A stretch of DNA of 24,677 nucleotides from a virus. The stretch spans positions 1 through 24,677 of IMG/VR virus record IMGVR_UViG_3300020172_001361; one strand, 5' to 3'. This document shows positions 5,536-17,500 of this stretch, piece after piece. Every line of letters starts with the position of its first letter. The stretch's first letter is position 1. The notes under the pieces are model-generated. The model had not been told where the DNA came from and did no database searches. It worked only from the letters and a program-made list of their open reading frames with translations. A program made the position numbers and the translations under genes.

Positions 5536-8500
5536 ATGGTAAGAAACAAAGTAAAGTTAAGTTCTATTGTAAATTCACAGATTCCTCTTTTTGCAAGAGA
5601 ATCATATCCTCTATTTGAAGAACTTTTAGAGGCATACTTTGATTATTTGGAAACTGCTGGACAACCAGCAGATATTTTAACAAATATAGAAACTTACACA
5701 AAACTAGATTTTGTTAGTAATTGGATTAATTACGTCAAATTAGCAGAAGAATTATCTATTTTCGATACCGAAATCTCAGTAAGCACAACTGAAGGATTTC
5801 CTAAAGAGAATGGATTATTAAAGATTGGTGATGAGATAATTTTTTATAGAACCAAAACAGCAACTACCTTTGAGGATTGCACCAGAGGATTTAGTGGTGT
5901 AGTTAATTATTCGGATCCAGAGAATCCAGATCATTTAGTATTTGAAGAGTCTTCAGCATCAGAACATGGTATTGAGTCTGACGTTGTTAATTTAAACTCT
6001 CTTCTTTTAGATGAATTTTTACAAAAAATAAAAATACAATTTGCTCCTGGATTTGAGAACATTGAAATAAATCCAATCGTTGATCAAAGTTTATTCATAA
6101 AGCAGGTAAAGGATTTTTATGAATCCAGAGGTACTGATAATTCGTTTATAATTTTATTTAAAGCTCTATATGGATCTTCCCCAAAAGTATTCAGACCTAG
6201 AGATTTTTTATTCACTCCATCGATTGCAGATTATAGAAAAACTCTAGATCTAACGGTAGAATCCTATATTGGGGATCCATTACAGATCGTAAATAGAGTC
6301 TTATATCAAGATCAAGATGGATCTATACCAAAAGCTTATGGTACAGTTACCGGATGTAAGGCATTTGTTAAAAATGAAAGAGCAATATACTATAAAGTAA
6401 GTCTAGATTATGGATATAATAAAGATCTTGGATTTACTGGATCCGTATTTGGCAATTTTACAATCCACCATCAGACACCAACTCTAAGTAAAGTCTCTAT
6501 AGGTGCTAGTGTAATTACAGTAGACTCAACCATTGGGTTCCCGGATGATGGAGAACTTATAGTTCTTTTCCAAGGGGAAACTGCAGATGATGACACCTGG
6601 ATGCTTCTTAATTATGAATCAACCAATACAAATCAATTCTTAGGTGTTACTGGAGTTACTAGGGAAATTGACGAGGGTGCATTCTTAAGCGTAAATGCTT
6701 ACGTATACTCTTATGATAATGAAGGTGAAGAAGTTAGAATGCGAGTTACCGGCATTCTATCCGATTTAGTTGAAGAAGTTCCAACCCCATATTCTGTTGT
6801 TGGAGAGCCTGTTCAAGTATGGGAATTGGGTAAAAAAGCAGAATCTGTACAGGCAAATTCTTGGATATTTAATCATGCAATATCTAATAGAGTTTTACAA
6901 TTAGTTGATGAAGGAAATTTAAACTATGCTATAACAACATATGATAATTGCTACGTTAATCGCGGTGATATTGTAAATCTTAATTGTGAAGTTAGAAATT
7001 ATGATGGTAGTTTAGAAACCATCGAAAAAGAATTTGAAGTCTCTTCTGGACCAACTCCAAATAATTCATTTAGAGTTGTAAATGATAGGCCAATAACACA
7101 AGCATATTATGTAAAGAGAAGAATTACAAAAGTAACTGGATCCGAAATTATTGCGAATGTTCAGAACACTTACATAGATAATAGAAATGATGTTTATGTA
7201 ACATCAAATTCACTACCAAACTATGGTAATGAATTTTTAGATTTAAAATATAGAAGCGTTATTATAAGTGGAACTTTTGATAATCAGCAAACTATAGTAG
7301 CAAAAAATCATGGATTGTATACTGGAGATGCTGTATATTATGATGATTCATACACCGAAAATAATACTCTAAACCTATCTGCAATTTATTTTGCATATAG
7401 AATTGATAGTGATACTTTTAAATTAGCTAGAAGTAGAAATAATTTAGATTCTGCAGATTACGTATACTTAACTGGAACAACACAATATTCCAAGTTAGTT
7501 AGATTGAATAATGCTAATGAAGTTGGAAAAGAATATGAATTACTTCCACAAAAATTAGTTAAAAAAATAACTACAGATCCGCAAGCCAGAATATTTGATT
7601 ATCCAATTGACCCAGAAGAAAGAATTGGTATATTCAGAAATGGAGTTGAAATTTTAACATATAAATCAAAGGACTTTTGTTACTACGGTGAAATTGAAGA
7701 AGTAATCGTTAATTCTGGTGGGGAGTCTTACGATGTTATAAATCCACCAAGATTGGATATATTAGATGTTAATGGGTCAGGATTTTCTGGTGATGTCGTT
7801 GTTTCTGGAAGTCTTTTAAAAATTGATGTTCTAGATGGTGGTTTTGACTACATCGAAAACAAGCCAAGAGTTTTAATCAAGGGTGGAAATCCGACTAGAA
7901 CTGCTAGTGCGTCAGCGAACGTAAAATCTGTTCGCCATAAAGTATTTTTCAGATCAGATGCACAGGGAGTGAATATTGTTGAAGATACAATATCATTCGC
8001 ATCTCCTCATAAATTTAGAAATGCGGATAGAGTTTCATATTCTTCTCAGGGTCAACAAAAAATTTCAACATTGGAGGAAGGATCCTTATACTATGTTGGT
8101 GTAATTAATAATAAAAAAATAAGTTTACATCGTACTATTGAAGATGCCCTTGGAATAGTAAACCCATTAAATCTTGGATATGGTATTGGAGAACATACCC
8201 TTGAAGCATCTATTTCAAAAACTATTGTAGAATCAATTTCTATTGGTAATCCTGGATCTGGATATTCAAATAATAAAGTTATAGTAACTTCTGTTGGAAT
8301 TAATACAGCAAATTATGTTATAACTTCAAAAAATCATAATTTTAAGCGGGATGATAGATTAGTATATACTTACACGGGTTCTCCTATTTCTGGATTATCA
8401 ACAACAAAAACATATATTGCATCAATTTTAGATAAAGATAGTTTTATTTTATATGAGGAAAATGAAACTCTAGGAGAAAATCCATTAAAGTTTAAAAATA

Positions 8501-11500
8501 AAAATGAAGTAGTAAAATTAAATTCAGCTCCATCTGGATATCATACTTTTTCATATCCACCAATAACAGTTGAAGTTGTTGGTGAAAAGGGAGTAGGATC
8601 TCTAGTTGAGGGAGATTGTGTTACAATTTTAAATCCAATATTTAGAGGTGAAGTAACAAAGGTTGCAATAAGAAATCCTGGAACAAACTATGGATTAAAA
8701 GATATATTAAATTTCCATAAACAACCACGATACTATTTTAGAACAGGAGAATCGGCTATTGTTCAACCAATAATCTTTAATGGATCTATTAAAGATGTGG
8801 TTATATCTTCACAAGGAGAATATTATTTTAGTTCACCAAACATTTATGTATTTGAATCAGATCCAACAGTAAAACCAATTAATGCAACTCTTTCACCAGT
8901 TATAAGTAATGGTAAATTAGTTGATATTAAAGTTATAGATGGTGGTTTTAACCATAGTGCAAATGCAAAAATTATTGTAGAATCTCCAGCAACAGGAGCA
9001 TCTTTACAGTTTAAAATAAAATCATGGAATGTTAATATAGTAGATAGGCTTATAAGAGAAAATAGTATTCCTCTTGATGACGGCATTCTTGTGAGGTCTA
9101 CTAATAATAATAGTTCTTATGGATTGCAATATACTCATGCATACGCACCAAGAAAGTTGCGTAATATGGTATTTTCTCAAAAATTTGAGGAGGGAATATT
9201 AAAATACCAAACCGATTTGAATAGTGATACATCAACACCATATCACTCACCAATTATTGGATGGTCCTATGACGGTAATCCAATCTATGGTCCATATGGA
9301 TATGATACCCCATCTGGTGGAAGAATTCGTCAGATGGTATCTGGATATACCAGATTTGATTCTGGAAATAGACCGGATTTCCCATTAGGATTTTTTGTAG
9401 AAGATTTTATCTTTAGAGGGTCCGGCGATTTAGATGAATATAATGGTAGATATTGCATTACTCCAGAATATCCAAATGGAACATATGCATATTTCCTAAC
9501 CTTAGATAATACTTTGCAAAAAGAAGGAATATTCGCTCAAAATAAACTTCCGTCTTTCCCATATGTGATAGGGCCATCCCATTATTCTCAACCAGTTAGA
9601 TTTAATAATAGCACACAATTTGATCAAAATACTTTTGACTTCGAAGCATTTAAATGCAGAAGAAATACATTCCCATATAATCTAAAGGAATGGTATAGTG
9701 GTTATGATTATATTGTACAACCAAATAAAGTTGATGCTCATTATTCAGTTGTTAAAGAAATTACACCTTCATCAATAGATACCATTGAAATTATAGATCC
9801 AGGAACTGGATATAAAGTTAAAGATCCAATTCTATTCGATAACGTTGGAACTGGAGGAACTGGTGTTTCTGCAAGTGTTAGTGAAGTAAAAGGAAGACCA
9901 ATATCATCAATTATATCGTCTGAGAATTATATTAATGGAGTTAAATTATATCAATCAAAATCATCTACAGGATTTATTGCAATATGTAATGAACCACATG
10001 ATCTTATATCAAACGATATTATTTCAATAACTGGTGTTTGTACATCTAAAAATTATGCAGTTGATTCTAAAGAAAAAGTAAGAATTCCTTCAACAAATTA
10101 CATTCTTGGAAAAGATTTAGGAACTCCAACCACAACTGGAGTAACAACTTACATAACAGTTGCTAGTGGAGTTTTATTCTCACCACTAATTGACGAAAAT
10201 GATGTTCTTATAATTGGTAGTGAAAAAATGAAGGTTTTAAGCGTTGACTTAAAATCTTCAAGAATTAGAGTTTTAAGAAATTATAAGTCTACTGTAGGTA
10301 CAGCATACTCAGCATCCACCTCATTCTCGGTTGTACCAAGAAAATTCTTTATTGATGGATATCTAATTAATGAATTAAATATCGGCAGGTATGATAGAGA
10401 GTATTATTTTAATCCAGTAGAATCTGTTGGAATTGGATCCACTCATGGACCGGGAGTAACCACATCAATATACATAACAAATTCTGGATTGGGAAATACC
10501 ACATTACTCGTTCCAACAAGATCAATTTATATTGAAAATCATGAGTTAGAAACTGGAGATTTAGTTACTTATGCAACAAATGGTGGAAATCCACTTGTTG
10601 TTTCAGTAACAGGAATTGGAACAACTGTAATACAGAATAATTCAGATTTATATGTTGTAAAATTTAGTAAAGATACGATTGGATTATCAACAGTTAAAAT
10701 TGGATTAACAAGTTCTTTTGATGGATTTGAATATGCAGGTATAACAACAAATATCAATGCAAGACCATTATATTTTGTAGGTATTGGAACTGGAGATTAT
10801 CATAGCTTAAAAACTAATTATGACCATGTTTCTTCGGAGGTTTTCCAATCCACAATAACTGTGAATACGACGGAAGATAATCAGTTAGAAATAGGAGATA
10901 AAATTAGATTAGAATTAATTCCGTCATCTATAAAAACATTTAAAGTTTTTTACAATGATAAAAATAGAAGATTACTTATCAATAGACTTCAAATAAGTAG
11001 CGTAGATATATTAAATGACCAAATTATTATTCCAGATCATGGACTCACTGATGGTGAAAAAATTATTTACATTTCATTAAATCCAATAGGTGGACTTATA
11101 ACTGATACAATTTATTATACAGTTTATATCAATAAGGACACAATTGAATTAACTACTGATTACAACGAATCACAATTAATGTCTGGTGAAAGAGTAAATC
11201 TTACCAGTAGTGGTGGAGATGGATATATTTACAGAGTAAATCCACAAATAATATCTGAGAGAAATGATACTGTTGTATTTGATTTAAGTGATTCTTCACT
11301 ATCATATATTGATGGTACAACTAGGCTTTCGGCATTTGAATTTAAACTGTTTAGAGATTCAAAATTTAAGGAAGAATATATTACTGATGAAACATCTTCA
11401 AGTTTTTCTGTAACATCTAGTGGTGTAATTGGCGTCGATTTAAATGCTAATGTAACTTTAAAAGTTGGTGAGTTTTCACCTTTAGAACTTTATTATGCTT

Positions 11501-14500
11501 TAGTTCCAAAGAAAAGTCAAGGATTATCTAAAGTAAAATCAGAAATCATAACTGATACTTATAATATTACACAACCAAATAAATTAATTTTAACATATCC
11601 ACGCATTAATGCATCCGTTCACAGTACAGTATCAACTTCTTCAACATCGTTTACATTTAAAACTCCAGTTAATTTAACAAAAGTATCTTATGCAACAACA
11701 GAAGCTTCAATAAAATATTATACAACATCATCTAAAACAACTGGACCAATTAGTGGAATAACATTATTTAATGAAGGATCTGGGTATAAAACTCTTGTTG
11801 GAATAGCAACTGTAATAAGCAATACTGGAATTGACGCAAGAGTAAAGGCTAAGGGACCAACCATTGGAACAAGAAAAGAATTCCATACTGAAGATGTTGG
11901 TTGGGATTATCCAACAGATCCCACACTATTCCCAACTGCAAAAATGCCTGATGTTTTTGAAGTTGACCAATTATATTCATTTGATACCATAACTTTAAAG
12001 TATTCTGGAGTAAACTATACAGTTTTACCAAATTTAGTTGTACAGGATTCCACAACTTTAGAAATATTGGATGATTTAATACTGGATTATAGAAATAATA
12101 AAGTTGAAATTGTAAAAAATACATTTAGATTAACAAATAATACTCCCGTTTTCATCCCTATTAACAATTCAAATGGTTTTAGTATTAAAAATTTATCCTT
12201 TAATACCACAACTAAAGAGGTAACTTTAACATTTAAAACCAGCTTTAGTGATCCAAATAGATTCCCATTTGTGGTTGGGGATAAAATTTTAATCGAAGGT
12301 TGTGCGTCAAAAACTCTTGGTAGTAAAAATAGATCTTTTAATAGTTCTGATTTTTCATACAAATTATTCACCATTACAGAAATTGATGCGAATATTGGTG
12401 GTTCAAATGCAACTTTAAAATACAACCTTTCGGGTATAGTAGATGCTGATGAAACTCTAGGACTATACGATGAGGTATCTTCAACTGGAATTGTTGTACT
12501 ACAAAAACATTTCCCAACATTCACTTCAGTAATCAAAAAGAGTGCTTATGTTGCTGGGGAATTGATTTTTGGAGCAACAAGTGGGGCTATTGGTGAAGTT
12601 CATTCTTGGGATGCAAGTAATGAAATAATTAAATCATTTGGTCCATATAACTTTGCTGTTGGAGAGCTTATAAGAGGTGAAAAGAGCGGAACTGTATCAA
12701 GAATCTCCAAAATTTATAAGAGTGAGATGTACTATAAAATTGGACCCGCCGCTGAAGTTGTGAAAGGATGGTTAAACGAGAAGGGATTCTTAAATAATAA
12801 TTTCCAAGTTGTACAGGATAGTTTCTACTGGCAGAGATTTTCTTATGCAATTCAGAGTAATATATCTGAAAATGTATGGGAAAGTAGTGTAGAAAGTCTA
12901 AATCATCTTGCTGGATGGAAGAGATTTAGTGATCATACTATTGAATCTAAGAATTTATCTTTCGTTGGTATTAACACATCGCAAGATGGTGGAGATTTCT
13001 TATCAATAGCAGATCTAAATCAAACAATTGATTTAAATTGCTCCTTTGATTTTGATATAGTTCTGGATGAAACTTCTCTAATTGGATCTAGAAGAGTATC
13101 TACTGGACTAGTATTTAATAGCAGAGATTTGCAAGATTATGAAAAATCCATAGGAAATAGAGTTCTTGTTATAGACGATGTAAGTGATCAGTTTAATAAT
13201 ACTCCAAGACCAGATCCATATAGTGTAATCAGTACCTTTAAATTAGCAAATGTAAGATCTAGAAAGTTTTTAGTATACGCTAGAGATAAGAGATTTACAG
13301 GTGAAAGACAGGTATACTTAGTTACAACAATTCATAACGGTTCAAATGCATACTTGAATCAATATGGAAGGGTCGAATCTGTTGGGGCACTTGGATCTTT
13401 TGATATTGATATAAGAGGGGATGAAGGAAGATTATTATTCTATCCTAATAAATTCAGAGTAAATGATTATGATTTAAGTCTCGTATCTTATGATGTAAGA
13501 GATTATATTTCTGGAGTTGGTAATACAAACTTTGGAAATATTGTTAACATACAAAGTATTTTTACAAATAGAACATCTGCTATAGGTTCAACAACTATAG
13601 CATCAATTCCTTTAGATTATAGAGCGTCTAAATTATTGGTTCAAATTGAAGATTCTCAAAATGTATTTGAATATGATGAAATCACAGTTCTTCATGATGG
13701 AACTAATGTTGAAATGCTTGATTATGGACAAATAACTACAGGAGTTGGAGCTTCTTTAGGAATTGGAACATATTACGCCTATATTTCTGGATCAAATTTA
13801 AAAATAGATCTGATACCAGATTATCCATATGATGCCGATATTAATGTTCTAAGAGTTTCTATAGCATCTTCAGAATCTGGTTTTGTTGATACTGGAGCAC
13901 AGGATTTAAATACGACAAGATTGCAGTCACACTATGTTGCAATTGCTTCAACTAATAGTCTTAATCCAACAAAAATAGCAGAATTTGAAAATGGATTATT
14001 GAATTATAGTGGTGGATATTTAATTATTAGTATTGAAGATAAAACAAATCAGAGATATCAAGTTTCTGAAATGAATGTAATTACTGATGACTCGGAAGCA
14101 TACTATGCTGAGTTTGGAATACTTTATAATGATAGTGAAATAGGCATAATTACAGCTGGTGTTAATGCAGGATATACTGAAGTATACTTCACTGCAGATT
14201 CGAATATAGATGCTGAAGTTAGAGTTTTTGGAAATTATATTGGATTAGTTGATACATTTAATCCAAATAATGAGATTCTTATGAATAATACTAGAATATT
14301 TACAGGATATGGTGAATATGAAGGTACTGAAAGATCTATAAAGAGAGAATTTGAATTATATCATAAAGGAAATCCTATCTTTGAAAAGAAATTCAATGGA
14401 GAAAACACAGAGGTTATTAAAATTGCTGATAACTTAATAGAACTTCCACAACATTATTTTGTTACTGGTGAAAAAGTATTTTATTCATATGATATGTTAA

Positions 14501-17500
14501 ATGAACCGATTGGAATTGCTACAACAACAATTTCTGGAATTGGTTTAACGGACAAACTTCCAAGCGAAATTTATGTTATCAAAGAAGATGATTTAAATGT
14601 TCGTTTTGCATCCACTGCGGAAAATGCATTAAAACTCGTACCAATTCCACTAACAATTACAAGTGTTGGATTTGGTTCAGATCATTACATCACTTCACAA
14701 AAACAAAATGTTAAATCCCTGATATCTATTGATAATATGATACAATCACCAATTGTATCAACTGCAGTTACATCTGGATTATCAACAAGTATTCTAACTA
14801 CTGACGATATTATAACTTTAACTATCAATGTCGAATTCTTCTTCAGTGGAGATTTGATTAAAATTAACGATGAGATAATGAAAGTAAGTATTGTTGGTTA
14901 TGGTGGATCTGCAAATAACATTTATGTACAGAGACCATGGATGGGAACAACATTATCCACACATAGTCAATTTGATGAGGTAACTAAGGTTGTTGGAAAC
15001 TATAATATTTCTAGAAATACTATCAGTTTTGCATCGCCACCATATGGAAAATATCCATTAGGACTTCCAGAAAATAGACCAGATTCTAGAGATTATACTG
15101 GTATAACAACACACTCTACTTTTAGTGGTAGAACATTTATGAGATCTGGTGTTACAGATTCATCAATTGAACCTTACACCAAAAATGTTGTTTTTGATGG
15201 TATTCAAGATTCATTTACTGGATTTACAAGTTCATTTACTCTAACAGTTGATGGGTCCGATGTAACTGGAATACTGGACAGTAATGCAATTATTACAGTT
15301 AAAGATATTTTCCAAGCACCTAGGGTTCTTGGTAACGTAGTTAGCATTCCTGGAAATTATTTCCTAGAGGAAGATGAAATTTTAGGAAAAACCACTATCT
15401 TGTTTGAAGATAATAATTATTCTGGTAATGATGTATTAACTAGGGGACTTCCAACTGGAGGAAGAATAGTTTCTGTTGGTTCCAGTAAAGGATTTGGATA
15501 TCAACCACTAGTTTCTGCTGCTGGAACTGCAATTGTTTCTTCTGCTGGAACAATATCATCCATTAATATTACAAATATTGGTTCAGGTTATAGATCTGGT
15601 ATCCAAACAGTTTATGTTGGACTGCAGACTTCAAGCACAGACTCTTCTGGAATTACAACTCATATTGGTCTAGCATCTATAAGTAATGGTAGAGTTAACA
15701 GCGTAACTATTATAAATCCAGGAACTGGATTTACTCATTCAAACCCACCTCTAGTTATATTCGATAGTCCACTATCATATACAAATATTCCTTTAGAATA
15801 TGCACCAACATCTATTGGTAGAACAACAGGAGTAAAAGCAACAGTTGATATAGTTGTTGGACAAGGTTCAAGTGTTATTGACTTTAGCTTTACAAACATC
15901 GGTCATGGATATGAAATTAATAATGTCCTTACAGTTTCTGTTGGTGGAACAACTGGAATTCCTACAACTGCAGGATATTTTGAAAATTTTGAAATAACTG
16001 TAACGGATACTGATACAGATGAGTTTACTGGATGGACAATAGGAGATCTTCAAGTAATTGATGATATAAGTGACTTGTTTGATGGTGTAACTACTAGATT
16101 CCCAATAAAATTTGATGGTATTAGAAGGTCAATTAAAGCATCTACAGGATCGCTAATTGATGTTCAGTCAACTTTACTAATCTTCATTAACGATATTCTC
16201 CAAGTTCCTGGGCAAGGTTATATATTTAAGGGTGGAAGTGTAATTAGATTTAGTGAACCACCAAATGAAGGTGATAAATGTACTATTTTATTCTATAAAG
16301 GAACTGGTTCTATTGACGTTGAAGAAGTTGATATTTTAGAAACAATTAAATCGGGTGACGTTGTAACAGTTCATAGTGATAATCCAATTCAAGATCAAGA
16401 TGATAGATCCGTAAAGGATGTAACATCTACGGATTCTGTAGATACTTTTATTTACGGTGGTCCTGGAATATCTGCTGATCCATTTTTAGCTAGACCTGTA
16501 AACTGGTGTAAGCAATCTAATGATATTATAGTTGATGGTATTGAAATAACAAAAGATAGAGATCTTTATGAAGCACAAATCAATCCATTAACAAATATAA
16601 TTTATGATGTTGGAACAGCCTCAACAACAATTTATGTTGAAAGTGTAAAGACATTCTTTGATAATAAAAAAGAAAATACAAATGTAAATTATATTAATAC
16701 TATTGATATAGTAACTCAGGACGAAACAAGAGAATGTTTGGCTGTTGCATCAGTAAATTCTTCTGGAATTGTTACAACAATAACATTGGTAGATTCTGGA
16801 TTTGGATATTCATCAATTCCAACAGTAACTATTGCTAATCCAATAGGTGTTGGTACAACTGCTTTAGCAACAGCGTCCATATCTGGCGGAAAAGTCACCA
16901 CTATTAATGTTATATCCGGTGGATCTGGTTATATTCAATCATCACCACCAATAGTGTTGGTATCTCCACCAAATCCAAGCGGTGAGGTAGCATTTAGAGT
17001 TAATTATGAGGGCGACTTTGGATTGATAACAGGTATAGGAACAACCTCAGTTGGAGTTTCATCGGTTGGTTTAGTCTTTGAATTTACAATTCCAGAAAAT
17101 TCACCTCTGAAAGATCTATCAATTGTCGAGGACGCAATTGATTATAGTGGAATTGGAACTGGAGATTTCTTTGTTGTTAAAGAAACTAACATTGGTTATG
17201 GAATAACTTCAATAGAGTTGGATGGATCTCCATTAGTAAGTGGAACCGAATATATTAATAATGTCTATCAAGTTCATGATTTAATAACTGATATTCCATA
17301 TACTGTCCTTGTTGATGATTTTATTGCAAGTTTAACAAGATATGGATCATTCTCAGTTGGATTGGGAAGATCAACTACGGTATCTATTGGCGCTACTCTA
17401 ATAATAGAGGATCACACCAAAGTTGTAGCAGTTGTACAAGATTTTAATAATATCGGCATAACTTCCTTCTTAACTAGATCATTCTTTGGTGAATATTCAT

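Noticed and set aside
12087-12536. 149-codon frame on the minus strand
   Set aside because: It lies wholly inside the giant gene. Its composition (runs of Leu, Phe, Val, Thr) is what an AT-rich, A-ending codon gene gives on its reverse strand, and it has no ribosome-binding site or flanking signals.
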